The notes under the pieces were generated by a model that saw nothing but the letters and a program-made list of their open reading frames with translations, did no database searches and was not told the DNA's origin. A stretch of DNA of 22,638 bases from a virus: the IMG/VR virus record IMGVR_UViG_3300020020_000561, positions 1-22,638 of that record. One strand, 5' to 3'. Every line of letters starts with the position of its first letter. The stretch's first letter is position 1. The position numbers and the translations under genes are program-made. Of the stretch, positions 1-8,530 are shown in pieces.

Positions 1-147
1 AATCTGAAGCATGTCAGGCGGGGACTGGATACACTCAACACACTTGTGATCGGTGTAGTCCGCGAGCGCGGTCAAGAACTCGTCCCACTGCTGGGGCGAG
101 GACTGTGCAAGGCGCGCGGCGGCCATCACCATGTCCTTGTCGTTCAT
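1..147 (-). CDS. small phage protein, N-terminal part only
   Basis: Reading leftward from the ATG at 147-145, the frame is open for 49 codons to the window edge, so the gene is cut by the boundary. The protein begins MNDKDMVMAAARLAQSSPQQ and continues with WDEFLTALADYTDHKC. It looks soluble and helical, with two Cys near the cut end (CVEC). It starts 4 nt after the stop of the 62-aa gene upstream, so it belongs to the leftward portal transcript. The upstream purines (TGAAGAT) make a weak ribosome site. I do not recognise a function. By position it could be a small head or scaffold-associated protein, but that is a guess. Confidence 0.72.
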   Translation of the reverse strand, partial: MNDKDMVMAAARLAQSSPQQWDEFLTALADYTDHKCVECIQSPPDMLQI

Positions 148-151
148 ATCT

Positions 152-340
152 TCAATACTTTATCTGCGTCATGTCCAGTATGTCGGGGGCGTCGAGCGCA
201 CTCCCCCCACTCGGCGTCACCTTCGCGTAGTTGTTGGTGCTCTTCTGCCATGGCTCCCCGCGCACAAGCTGGTTCGCAGCCGCGCGATTGGGGAGGAGCA
301 CTTGCTCCCCCTTGCCCTTATGTCTGATGAGGCCCTTCAT
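152..340 (-). CDS. 62-aa hypothetical protein downstream of portal cluster
   Basis: This is a short leftward gene. I place the start at the ATG at 340-338 because it overlaps the stop of the preceding gene by one base (TGATG), a usual sign of translational coupling. A GTG one codon earlier (343) is the alternative. The product starts MKGLIRHKGKGEQVLLPNRA, is basic at the N-terminus, and has no signal peptide or membrane segment. The middle (LVRGEPWQKSTNNYAKVTP) is polar. No family is recognised. The tight packing between two co-oriented genes supports it being real, probably a minor virion or morphogenesis component. Confidence 0.62.
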   Translation of the reverse strand: MKGLIRHKGKGEQVLLPNRAAANQLVRGEPWQKSTNNYAKVTPSGGSALDAPDILDMTQIKY

Positions 341-822
341 CACACCGCGAACACCACATGCGTGCCGGACTGCGTGCCGGTCGTGTTGATGGCCGCGCCG
401 CCCGGTGTATTTGTCACGTTGAACGCGCCCGTCGTAAACCCGCCGCCAGCCGCCACGTAGTACGTCGGCCCGATAGCAATGCCTGTCGGCAGCGCGCCGG
501 TCGACTGAAACCGGATCGCCTGACCCGGCTGCCAGCCGTGACCCGCCAACGTGACAAGGCCGGGTGTGGCAATACTGATAGTCGCCGACCGCTGATTGAG
601 CTTCACCTGCACCGCCTGTAGTGCCGCAGTGAAGTCCTTACGGTCGATGGCGCGGTGAACGGGGATGCTCGCCGCCGCTTCCAGCGCCTTGATGAACTTC
701 TCGATATCGTAGTCATCCACCAGCCGCTGGATCGGCGTGATCCCGTTACCGGTTTGCGCCAGCGGGATAGTCCGCTCGTAGTCGTTGTCGTCGATCTTGC
801 GATAGTAAGTGACTGCGGCCAT
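340..822 (-). CDS. 160-aa phage structural-type protein with beta-rich C-terminal domain
   Basis: The start ATG at 822 has a good ribosome site (AGGAG, about 7 nt upstream). Residues 1-75 are charged and helical (YRKIDDNDYERTIPLA, then DYDIEKFIKALEAAA). The C-terminal half from about residue 82 is a Gly/Thr-rich beta domain (LVTLAGHGWQPGQAIRFQST, then ALPTGIAIGPTYYVA and TQSGTHVVF). This pattern recurs in phage tail and virion proteins, where it forms a small beta-barrel-like module. It lies 9 nt after the 74-aa gene and is coupled to the gene downstream. A role as a minor head or tail protein follows from position and domain style. The exact function is not known, and recognition of the module is from memory. 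Confidence 0.72.
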   Translation of the reverse strand: MAAVTYYRKIDDNDYERTIPLAQTGNGITPIQRLVDDYDIEKFIKALEAAASIPVHRAIDRKDFTAALQAVQVKLNQRSATISIATPGLVTLAGHGWQPGQAIRFQSTGALPTGIAIGPTYYVAAGGGFTTGAFNVTNTPGGAAINTTGTQSGTHVVFAV

Positions 823-831
823 GGAGCGCTC

Positions 832-1056
832 CTATTTACCTGTGACACCGGAACGGCGCGGCCCGGCGGACTGCTTGCCGAACATGCCAGTCGTGCCACC
901 CTTGGCCCACTTGCCGCCTGAACCCGACTGCGCCTTGCCGGTGCCCGCCGCCGACAGTGACTTGCGCGGCCCGGCAGTCTGCTTGCCGAACATCTTGGTC
1001 GAGCCCCCGTCAATGAAGGGCTTGGAGCTGCTCTTGATCACTTTGCCTTTTGCCAT
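832..1056 (-). CDS. 74-aa Gly/Lys-rich protein with duplicated MFGKQ-AGPR motif
   Basis: This small, very basic, Gly/Ser/Lys-rich protein has no hydrophobic core. It contains two copies of a 12-residue unit, MFGKQTAGPRKS (about residues 22-33) and MFGKQSAGPRRS (about 58-69). Each copy follows a Gly-Gly-Ser/Thr-Thr stretch, so the protein is an internal duplication linked by GTGKAQSGSGGKWAKGG. The start ATG at 1056 has a strong AGGAGAG ribosome site. It lies 17 nt after the portal stop in the same transcript. Similar low-complexity proteins next to portals are familiar in podovirus-like genomes, but I know of no established function. DNA or virion contact through the basic residues is only a possibility. 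Confidence 0.78.
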   Translation of the reverse strand: MAKGKVIKSSSKPFIDGGSTKMFGKQTAGPRKSLSAAGTGKAQSGSGGKWAKGGTTGMFGKQSAGPRRSGVTGK

Positions 1057-1073
1057 TTCTCTCTCCTGTGAGG

Positions 1074-3137
1074 TTATCCCGGTCCACCTTGGACCGTGTT
1101 GGTACGTGGGCCTTGGTCGTTGTTCATGGGCGGACCCTGTTGCGCGCCCTGCGCCTGCGCCGCTTGCTCTTGCAGTGCCGCAGCCTTCTGCTTCTCCTTG
1201 AGATCGTCGTCGGACGGCACCACAAGCTCGCCCTCCATGCCGATACCTTCGGAGACTTTGCGCAGCACGACTGCACGTCCTTCGGCCCCCATGATCCCCA
1301 TGTCGATGGGGTTGGCGGTGGCTTGCAGGAACTCGATCTGTCGGGAGCGCTCGGTTTCGCGCTGGATAGCCACGGTCACGCCCTTGACCCGGATCGCTTC
1401 CTGCCCAGTCAGCATGCCCGACTGGTCCGTCAACATGATCATGTCAAACAGATTAGACAGGAGCCCCTGTAGAACATCACGGTCGATGTTGGCGGCAACC
1501 GTTTGAAGGATCTTCGAAGCATTGCCCATGAGCATCGCAAGACCACTGGCTGTCCGTCCCGCACCGCCCGACGAACCTCCCGATAGGTATTTCGGTATCG
1601 CCGACAGTTCATCCGCAAGATCGGAGAACTTCTGGTATGTCTGAAGCAGCTCTCCTGCGTTGGAGTTGGGCTGGAAGAAGTCGATTGGCTTCTGCGAGCC
1701 CGAGTTAGCGCCCATCGGATCGGAAGTGACGCGCCAGCGCTTCCACGGGTAGAGATCCTCGCCATCCTCGTCCGGGGAAAGTCGATCTGTATTAACGACC
1801 ACTTGAGGACCGGAAGAGATCGAGAGGTTGTTAACCAGCGCGCGTAGGGTCGCATTAGCTACCTCGCCGATATCGCTCAGAATATCCGGCAACCCGTTCC
1901 CAACTGGCGTACCCGGTACTTTCTCGAAGCTCGTAATGAAATAGGGGTGTCGCTTGCGCGGGCTCGGCGAAAGCTGAACCTTGATGACGTGGCGTCCAAT
2001 GAGCCACGCCTGAATAAAGTAATCTCTCATCTCGTCCGGGATCTGCTTGTTGCTCATCCCATATTCGCGCAACATCCGCCCTTGCACGTTCCCGTGATAC
2101 TCTATGCATGAGATCAGCCCCGACCGGTTCATGTTGGGGTTCTCGCGCGACTCTTGTACCGCGCGCTCGGAGTCTGTGGTGTCCCAGTCTTCGTTCAAAC
2201 CGCCGCGCCCATACTCGTCCAGTACGGCGCGGATCGCCTTGACGTCGTAGCCGGGCAGATCCAAGAGGTCGTTAAGATCAGCGCGCGATACGCGTGAACG
2301 CTCAATGACGGCAGCGTCTTCGATGTCGCCGCATCCGGGCGTCCACCAGATGTCGAACGGCGAGGTCCGCATCCAGAACAGTCGCGGCTTCTGATCGATG
2401 ACAGCGGTACCATTCTTCCAGTTCACCACCGGTACGATCTTGACGACCGGCCCCTTGATGCAGGCGAAGGGAAACATCGGGATATCAACGAGGAAGGCTG
2501 CGAGGGCTTCGTAGAACTTCCCCTCGGAAAGGATCTCATCGATCTTGTCTTCGGCAACCTGCGCCTGTTTGGAAGCCCGCTTCTTGGCGGCTTGGCGGGC
2601 GGCTTCCATCAAGGAAAAAGTTCGATCCCGAATTGAGGTGGCATCAACGGGCGCGCCCGCTTGGGCCTGTGTCTGCGCTTCGACACCCACCAATTGCGCG
2701 ATGGACTGGATGATTTCCGGCGGGACATCGGGGTCTTGCGGCGGCTCCAGCCCCCACGGCCTCTCGTTGGAGAGGTAGACGTCACGGAGAAGCGAACTGG
2801 CCCCCCTGCACTTCATGGAAATGAGCCGGGCGTAGACTTCCGAACCGCCGAACTGCTTGATCTCCATGAGCTTGCTTGCGTCGTACTGGCCGTTGAAGAC
2901 CCGTAGGCAACTCAGGAGACGTTCGCTCCAGCCCGATCCACCCGTGTTACGGTGGTTCTTGAACGTCTCAAACTCGGTACGGATAAACCCCGCCAACCCT
3001 GTCGCTACTTCCTCGGTGACAGGCTTGGCGGCTCTGGCTTTTTCTTCGTCGGCGAGCTTAATAGCGGCGTTGAGTTGCGCTGGCGGCACAACCCGCATCA
3101 CGCCCCGTCCTGTAGGTCCAATAGCCGGAAGTGCCAT
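1074..3137 (-). CDS. portal (head-tail connector) protein
   Basis: The 687-aa product fits a podovirus-type portal. This protein forms the dodecameric ring at one capsid vertex through which DNA is packaged by the terminase and to which the tail attaches. Supporting features are the length, typical of the larger portals; the central beta and helical wing (PRLFWMRTSPFDIWWTPGCG); the stretch GTPVGNGLPDILSDIGEVAN before the long stem helices; and GGAGRTASGLAMLMGNASKI, typical of the clip and stem region of podoviral portals. The C-terminus is a Gln/Ala/Gly-rich tail (AAALQEQAAQAQGAQQGPP), perhaps the barrel or crown extension. The start ATG at 3137 has only a weak GAG upstream. It is divergent from the terminase cassette, with 61 nt between them. 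The family call is confident; the subfamily is not. Confidence 0.9.
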   Translation of the reverse strand: MALPAIGPTGRGVMRVVPPAQLNAAIKLADEEKARAAKPVTEEVATGLAGFIRTEFETFKNHRNTGGSGWSERLLSCLRVFNGQYDASKLMEIKQFGGSEVYARLISMKCRGASSLLRDVYLSNERPWGLEPPQDPDVPPEIIQSIAQLVGVEAQTQAQAGAPVDATSIRDRTFSLMEAARQAAKKRASKQAQVAEDKIDEILSEGKFYEALAAFLVDIPMFPFACIKGPVVKIVPVVNWKNGTAVIDQKPRLFWMRTSPFDIWWTPGCGDIEDAAVIERSRVSRADLNDLLDLPGYDVKAIRAVLDEYGRGGLNEDWDTTDSERAVQESRENPNMNRSGLISCIEYHGNVQGRMLREYGMSNKQIPDEMRDYFIQAWLIGRHVIKVQLSPSPRKRHPYFITSFEKVPGTPVGNGLPDILSDIGEVANATLRALVNNLSISSGPQVVVNTDRLSPDEDGEDLYPWKRWRVTSDPMGANSGSQKPIDFFQPNSNAGELLQTYQKFSDLADELSAIPKYLSGGSSGGAGRTASGLAMLMGNASKILQTVAANIDRDVLQGLLSNLFDMIMLTDQSGMLTGQEAIRVKGVTVAIQRETERSRQIEFLQATANPIDMGIMGAEGRAVVLRKVSEGIGMEGELVVPSDDDLKEKQKAAALQEQAAQAQGAQQGPPMNNDQGPRTNTVQGGPG

Positions 3138-3198
3138 GCTAGACTCATAACGCAGTGACGGGCATGATTACAGCTATATCTAGAGCTTGGAACGCCCC
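3138..3198. promoter_or_regulatory. divergent intergenic region between portal and terminase cassette
   Basis: These 61 nt separate the leftward portal from the rightward terminase pair, so any promoters driving the two directions should lie here or read in from a distance. A TATATC box at 3175-3180 could be a rightward -10, but the nearest -35-like sequence (GTGACG at 3155-3160) is only 14 nt away. No convincing sigma70 promoter or phage-polymerase promoter is visible on either strand. Confidence 0.3.
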
Positions 3199-3684
3199 AT
3201 GACACAAGAACTTCTTGGCAGCCCGGCCAACAGCGACATCGCGCTGGTCAAGCTCGCCCGCGAAATTGCGATGGATATCCAGCCGCTCGAAGTCATCCTG
3301 AAGCGGCACTTGGTATCAGACGAGAAGTGGGCCGAACTACAATCAAGCAGCAAATTCAATGCTTTACTGTCTAGCGAGGTCGAGACATGGCAGACCGCGC
3401 TGAACACCCACGAGCGGGTCAAGATGAAGTCGGCGTCGATGCTGGAGGAGTGGCTCCCGACACTGAACACAAGGATGTCCAACACTAACGAAGCCCTCCC
3501 GGCGGTAATCGAGGCCGGGAAGATGCTGGCCCGGATCGCGGGGCTGGGCATGCCCGGCGAGATCCAAGGCAACGTCGGCGAGCGCTTCGTGATCAACATC
3601 TCAATGGGGCCGCAGGTAGAGCCCGTATCGTTCGCCAAGGATGTTACCTCGCAGGTAACTATCGAACATGAGCCCAGCAAATGA
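3199..3684 (+). CDS. putative terminase small subunit
   Basis: The 161-aa, largely helical and charged protein starts MTQELLGSPANSDIALVKLA. I take the ATG at 3199 because GGA at 3189-3191 is well spaced. A TTG at 3187 would extend it by four residues with less support. The protein reads helical through about residue 115, then turns to a beta-like, acidic tail (ERFVINISMGPQVEPVSFAK). It overlaps the large terminase by ATGA and shares its direction, opposite to both neighbours. Small terminases normally sit directly upstream of the large subunit and recognise the packaging site, so the role is inferred from position and size. No diagnostic helix-turn-helix was recognised. The gene carries one GTTACC/GGTAAC dyad near its 3' end. 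Confidence 0.6.
   Translation: MTQELLGSPANSDIALVKLAREIAMDIQPLEVILKRHLVSDEKWAELQSSSKFNALLSSEVETWQTALNTHERVKMKSASMLEEWLPTLNTRMSNTNEALPAVIEAGKMLARIAGLGMPGEIQGNVGERFVINISMGPQVEPVSFAKDVTSQVTIEHEPSK
3643..3659 (+). repeat. dyad repeat copy 1
   Basis: GTTACCTCGCAGGTAAC, perfect 7-bp arms with a 3-nt centre, in the 3' end of the small terminase gene, 21 nt before the large terminase ATG. It is the only copy found outside the right arm and is nearly identical to the copy at 21530. Confidence 0.65.
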
Positions 3685-5126
3685 GAGCTATCAACTACGT
3701 AGCGCCCCCCACATGCGGCGCGTTTATGCAGTCGAAATCATTCGGGCGCTTGCTGGCGGGGCCGGTGGGGTCCGGCAAAACAACATGCTGCGTGTTCGAA
3801 CTGCTCAGACGCGCATGCGAGCAGGCTCCTTCGCATGACGGCATCCGCTACACCAGATTTGCTATTGTCCGACAGACACTGAAGCAGCTCAAAGACACTG
3901 TCTTAAAGGATATCCTGTCATGGCTGGAAGGACTGGTGAGCTACAAAGTCAGCGACAACACGATTTACATCACGATGGGCGACGTGAAGAGCGAGTGGTT
4001 ATTGATACCGTTGGACTCCCCGGAGGATCAGCGACGGTTACTGTCTATGCAGTTGACTGGGTGCTGGATGTCGGAAGCCATCGAAATGCCTGTCGATCTT
4101 GTGGACTCACTGGCTGGCCGTTTAGGGCGCTATCCGTCTGCCCAAATGGGTGGTGCGACATGGTTTGGAATGATAGCTGACACCAATATGCCTTCAGAAG
4201 GAACTGAGTGGCACAAGTTCATGAACGAGGACGTTCCCATTGATTGGCAGATCTTCGTCCAGCCGGGGGGCTTGGAGCCGGAAGCCGAGAACCTGCAGTG
4301 GCTGACGCAGACCGCAGATACGATGAAGCTACCGGAATACGACCCGGTAAGGATAATGCAGGGGAGATCGTACTATGAGCGACTGGCGCGGGGACATGGG
4401 GCCGACTGGGTACTCCGATACGTCCACGCCAAGTACGGTAACGACCCCAGCGGCACTGCAGTGTTTCGGGAGTCCTTCAATAGATCGTTCCACGTTAGAG
4501 ACGACGTACTGCCTGTCTCAGCTCAACCCCTTATTGTCGGGCAAGATTTTGGCAGAGATCCGTGTAGTGTTATCGGGCAACTCGACCACAAAGGGCGTCT
4601 ACTCGTCCTACAGGAAGTGATCGCGGAAGACACCGGACTGGAGATGCACGTCGACAAGTCGCTGCGTCCCGCGCTGATGCACGAGCGTTATCTGGGCAGG
4701 GCAACCGCGATGGTGGGAGATCCAAGTGGCATCAGCAAGAGTTCGATCTATGAAGAAACAACCTTTGACGTCCTCAAGCGCATGGGAATGCACGCCTTCC
4801 CCGCGCCCACCAACGATATCGATCCACGTCTTCGTGCTGTCGAAGCATTTTTGCTCGGACAGCGCGACGGTGGGCCTGCGTTCATCATTGATAGAGACAG
4901 ATGCCCCGTTCTGGTTAGAGCACTCGGAGGCGGTTACCGATACGCCAAAACCCGAAACGGGATGAGGAAGCTCACCCCCGACAAGAACGAATACTCGCAC
5001 GTCATGGACGCCCTCCAATATTTATGTCTGGCGGCGCATGGCGGCATGGCGAGTACGTTTGCAATACGCCTTGGCAGAAGGCCAAGAAACACGCGGCCAA
5101 AAATGCGGGCGGGCGCGTGGACTTAA
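3681..5126 (+). CDS. terL: terminase large subunit (packaging ATPase-nuclease)
   Basis: The 481-aa product is the DNA-packaging motor, which pumps genome DNA through the portal and cuts concatemers. The Walker A motif GPVGSGKTT is at residues 27-35. The Walker B region is TGCWMSEAIE (126-135), with the catalytic Glu at E132 but Ser131 where Asp is common. A third motif is likely around residues 160-170 (WFGMIADTNMP). The C-terminal RNase H-like nuclease has D289 (VGQDFG), a possible E312, D347 (VGDPSG) and D443 (SHVMDALQ), the spacing expected for metal-binding residues. The extreme C-terminus is basic (RLGRRPRNTRPKMRAG), plausibly for portal or DNA contact. The start overlaps the preceding gene by ATGA. 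The stop is only 2 nt from the oppositely directed tail gene, leaving no room for a terminator between them. Confidence 0.93.
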   Translation: MRAINYVAPPTCGAFMQSKSFGRLLAGPVGSGKTTCCVFELLRRACEQAPSHDGIRYTRFAIVRQTLKQLKDTVLKDILSWLEGLVSYKVSDNTIYITMGDVKSEWLLIPLDSPEDQRRLLSMQLTGCWMSEAIEMPVDLVDSLAGRLGRYPSAQMGGATWFGMIADTNMPSEGTEWHKFMNEDVPIDWQIFVQPGGLEPEAENLQWLTQTADTMKLPEYDPVRIMQGRSYYERLARGHGADWVLRYVHAKYGNDPSGTAVFRESFNRSFHVRDDVLPVSAQPLIVGQDFGRDPCSVIGQLDHKGRLLVLQEVIAEDTGLEMHVDKSLRPALMHERYLGRATAMVGDPSGISKSSIYEETTFDVLKRMGMHAFPAPTNDIDPRLRAVEAFLLGQRDGGPAFIIDRDRCPVLVRALGGGYRYAKTRNGMRKLTPDKNEYSHVMDALQYLCLAAHGGMASTFAIRLGRRPRNTRPKMRAGAWT

Positions 5127-5128
5127 CT

Positions 5129-8100
5129 TTACAGATTAAACAAGAACACACCGTTGGACGGCCAGCCAACGTATAGCCGCCCATAGATGTTTGGATCGCC
5201 CCAGATCTGCGACATCTGCCAGCCCAGATATTGCGATGGCGGTGTTGACGACTCGTCGCCAAATTTGGTCCACGCAAACCCGGCGGCTGGGCTCGCGCCG
5301 TTGCACACTCCGCGATAGTAACCGGGGATACTGTTAATCGTGGCGTATGTAAACACTGTCGGATAGGCGTTGCCGGGCGCGGCCTTGCCCAGCGCCACCC
5401 ACATGGCGGACCCAAGGTAGCCGCCGGTTACTGTTGTCAGCCCCGGTATCGCGGCCCAGTTATCGCCGCCGTCGGTCGAGTAATGCAGCGTTCCCGGAAA
5501 AGCGCTGTTCCAATTCGCACAGAAGAACAAATGCCCCGCGTAGCCGGGCACCGACAACAGTGTGTAACCACAATAAACCCCGTTGTCGCCAGCGAGTGGT
5601 CCGTTCATCAACGTCCAGTTCGCGCCGTAGTTTATCGAGCGAAAGACACCAGTACCCGGCGCGTAGCAGTAATACGTTCCAATGTTGACGCGATCAGCCG
5701 CCAGCAACGTCGTACACCACTCCATTTGTCCGATGTATTCCTGCGTAGGCAAGCCACTACAGGTTAGCCACGTATTGCCATTGTTGGTCGTGTAGATCGG
5801 CGTCAGCACATTACCGCCTGCAATGATGACAACACTTGCTGTTGCGTTGGTCGGAGACAGCCCGTCTGCCCCCGTCGAAGCGCAGGCCATGCAACCGCCA
5901 TATGTAAGATCGTCGGGACCGGTTGCGGGTTTTACCGGAGGCATGGTTACCGGGGACTGCCACGTGTGTTCTTTGCCGTAGTCGTAACTCCAGCAAGACA
6001 TGCGACCCGAAAGTGGTCCCGTGATATAGGCCCAGACAAACGCAGGATTGTTCGATGCGTAGTCCATCCCCCATGCATGAGCGTCACCGTCATCGCGCGC
6101 CTTGGCCAATGGAGGGTTGGGCAGATCGGAAATCAAGACCATCTCGTCTTCTACGCCAACCAAGGGATGCACCGCGCCGGGAATAGCAAGCACCTGCTGC
6201 ACCAGCATCTCCTCAATGCCTTGGCTCTCGTTCGTGCAGATGCAGGTGAAGGTGTTGTCTGTGGAACTCCAGTTAAGGTTGGACTCTAAAACATGGATGC
6301 CATGCCCATGAGCCTGCCAGTATTTGCCAGTCACGGGGTCTTGCACCATGTCACCCACCGCCGCAGGGCCGGTGCCCGTAGTCGTGAACCCGCCAAGCCA
6401 CGGCACACCGGACGGCCCAACAGTCGTTTCCAGAGCGCCGCCGGTCGAGCCCCACCACGTCATCGACGCAGGTGCAGCGTTGCCTGTCTGCGTCTGAAAT
6501 CCGCGCCAAACACCGTTAGGTCCACCAAAGGTGACACGTCCTTCAAATCCGGGCCTTGGATCGACGCAGATCGCATTAGCAATCGAACCCTCTCCCGGAG
6601 AACCGAACGGTAATCCAATTCCACAAATGGCTACTGTCGATCCGCTGATGCAGTCCCACACCCCCGACTTCAACCGCCATATATTGCCGTAGTTTCTTGC
6701 GTTAACCCCATCAATGCACCAGTACGTACCCGAGTTATCCATCTGGGCGGTCCAGACGTCTACCGGCTGCGTGTTAAGCGATGGTCCGCTTATCGCGTAT
6801 TGCGCCGTGCCGTTGCGCGCGATTGTCATGCCGGTGCCCTGCTTGAGCGCGTCGGCAATCGTCATGACAGCGTTGGTATCGATCCCCAGCGACCGCGTCC
6901 CCGCAGCCATTGGTACCGTGGAAATTTCAGACCAGAAGGACGGGTTAGCCGTCATCCCCATCGCGGTGTAGCCGCTATCCACCGTCGTTATGCCGGGTGA
7001 TCCATAATTATTATGCCCAAATGAAAATATCAGGCAGTTATTGGCGACGGTTGTTATCGGGGCATATCCTCCACCGGGATACATTTGATAGCCGGGCCTT
7101 GGTCCGCCAGCATCGAACGCGCTCCCCGGCATGGCGCTGACGTCGCAGCCCTGCACGGCGAAAACATTAACCATGTTGCCCTGACGTGTCCGGCCATGAA
7201 TAAGCGTTGCCGCGACCGGCAACACCGATGCGTTAATCGTCCACGTCGAACCGGGCGTAGAGCCAGAACCGCTGGTAAGGCTGACAAGATAGATGCCGTT
7301 ACCTGCCCCCCACCAACCACCTTCGATAACTTCCCCCGCACTCGTTACAGGCAATCCGCTGCCGGATATCTCCTGCCCAATCGCAAAGGTACCCGTAACC
7401 GTACCGCCAACCGTAAACGTCCTGTTGTTAACTGTACCCGCAGTGCAGGACGCTGTATCAGCGTTGGAAGTCCAGTACGCCAGCTGCCCGTCATGATAGT
7501 TGACACTGATGTTATACGTCCCGGCGGACGGCGCGACTGCGTAATATTCGTACAGTACACATCTCGTAGTGTCGTTGCGTGTCAAGCCATAGCGACGCGT
7601 CCATGTCAGGCTGGCCGTTCCGGTGTTCGTAACATTCGAAACGTGCCCCTCGCCTGCACACATAACCTGTACAATGATGACGCAGTTAGGTTGCGTCGTG
7701 GTGTAGTTGATAATTGTTGACGGCGTCGGATCGCTGGTGATTTTACTGAATGTCGCCCCACCGTTGGTGCTTTGGTAAATACCAACGCCCGCGCACGGCA
7801 GGATGATACGGCTGTGAACAGTTTCAGTCTGACTGCCAACCGTAAGTGAAATCATACTGCTGGACTTGTCGATGCACATCCCCGCATAGCCGGGATATTG
7901 GCTCGGCACAGGCAGGCCCGGAACAACCGCCCATGTCGTACCGCCATCCAGCGTGCGATACACGCTTGCCGGACTGGCTACGTGCGCGTCAGTCATGACT
8001 GCACCGACAGGCAGGCCGACGTAAACTACCTTCGGGTTAGTGTGGTCGCCAACGATCTTCTGGTTTGCAAACTTGTTCTTTGGCGCGTTTGTAATATCGG

Positions 8101-8527
8101 AACCAAAGTGTTCCCAGTATCCCGTATTATACACACTGAACTGTACGTTGGTTCTGGTCCAAGATGTCACGCCACCATTCGATGAAATAAAGATCAGGTA
8201 ATGCCCGGCGTTATTCCCATAGGCAGAGTCGCCGTAGACCATAAACGCCTTCTGGTAATTGGTTGGCGCACCGATAATCTCGTAGACGCCGTTCGCAACA
8301 CCGCCATTATGGCCGCTGCCGAACGATATGGGGTTGACGACTTGATGCCACCAACTACCGTCCCAGAAATAAGCACCGGATACGTCCGTCTTGCAGTAGG
8401 CCCCGTTTGCAGCACCGGTCCCCGACACGTTAATCCCGACAACGTAGCCGCCATCGCCAAGCGGAAACGGTTGCCAGCCACTCGTAAGTGTTAACGCGAC
8501 TGGCGGAAAATTCAGCGTTGCTGGCAT
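5129..8527 (-). CDS. 1132-aa Asp-box beta-propeller tail protein, GH74/sialidase-like
   Basis: Probably a tail spike or fibre with glycan-binding or glycan-hydrolysing activity. Asp-box repeats, the loops that mark propeller blades, occur near residues 114-123, 190-199 (YRTLDGGTTW), 251-260 (YQSTNGGATF), 911-920 (IYTTNNGNTW), 962-971 (FRSINYGANW) and 1015-1024 (HYSTDGGDNW). The N-terminal KTDVSGAYFWDGSWW (46-60) resembles the start of GH74 xyloglucanases, where the Asp of TDVGGAYRW is catalytic; D48 would be its equivalent. A large insertion of about 270-590 interrupts the propeller with a jelly-roll-like domain, itself interrupted at about 365-440 by a Gly/Thr-rich module. The N-terminus (MPATLNFP) echoes that of the 587-aa tail protein. 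The start lies just after the KWGV-stop of the upstream gene. Enzymatic activity is inference; the propeller fold is well supported. Confidence 0.85.
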   Translation of the reverse strand: MPATLNFPPVALTLTSGWQPFPLGDGGYVVGINVSGTGAANGAYCKTDVSGAYFWDGSWWHQVVNPISFGSGHNGGVANGVYEIIGAPTNYQKAFMVYGDSAYGNNAGHYLIFISSNGGVTSWTRTNVQFSVYNTGYWEHFGSDITNAPKNKFANQKIVGDHTNPKVVYVGLPVGAVMTDAHVASPASVYRTLDGGTTWAVVPGLPVPSQYPGYAGMCIDKSSSMISLTVGSQTETVHSRIILPCAGVGIYQSTNGGATFSKITSDPTPSTIINYTTTQPNCVIIVQVMCAGEGHVSNVTNTGTASLTWTRRYGLTRNDTTRCVLYEYYAVAPSAGTYNISVNYHDGQLAYWTSNADTASCTAGTVNNRTFTVGGTVTGTFAIGQEISGSGLPVTSAGEVIEGGWWGAGNGIYLVSLTSGSGSTPGSTWTINASVLPVAATLIHGRTRQGNMVNVFAVQGCDVSAMPGSAFDAGGPRPGYQMYPGGGYAPITTVANNCLIFSFGHNNYGSPGITTVDSGYTAMGMTANPSFWSEISTVPMAAGTRSLGIDTNAVMTIADALKQGTGMTIARNGTAQYAISGPSLNTQPVDVWTAQMDNSGTYWCIDGVNARNYGNIWRLKSGVWDCISGSTVAICGIGLPFGSPGEGSIANAICVDPRPGFEGRVTFGGPNGVWRGFQTQTGNAAPASMTWWGSTGGALETTVGPSGVPWLGGFTTTGTGPAAVGDMVQDPVTGKYWQAHGHGIHVLESNLNWSSTDNTFTCICTNESQGIEEMLVQQVLAIPGAVHPLVGVEDEMVLISDLPNPPLAKARDDGDAHAWGMDYASNNPAFVWAYITGPLSGRMSCWSYDYGKEHTWQSPVTMPPVKPATGPDDLTYGGCMACASTGADGLSPTNATASVVIIAGGNVLTPIYTTNNGNTWLTCSGLPTQEYIGQMEWCTTLLAADRVNIGTYYCYAPGTGVFRSINYGANWTLMNGPLAGDNGVYCGYTLLSVPGYAGHLFFCANWNSAFPGTLHYSTDGGDNWAAIPGLTTVTGGYLGSAMWVALGKAAPGNAYPTVFTYATINSIPGYYRGVCNGASPAAGFAWTKFGDESSTPPSQYLGWQMSQIWGDPNIYGRLYVGWPSNGVFLFNL

Positions 8528-8530
8528 CTT

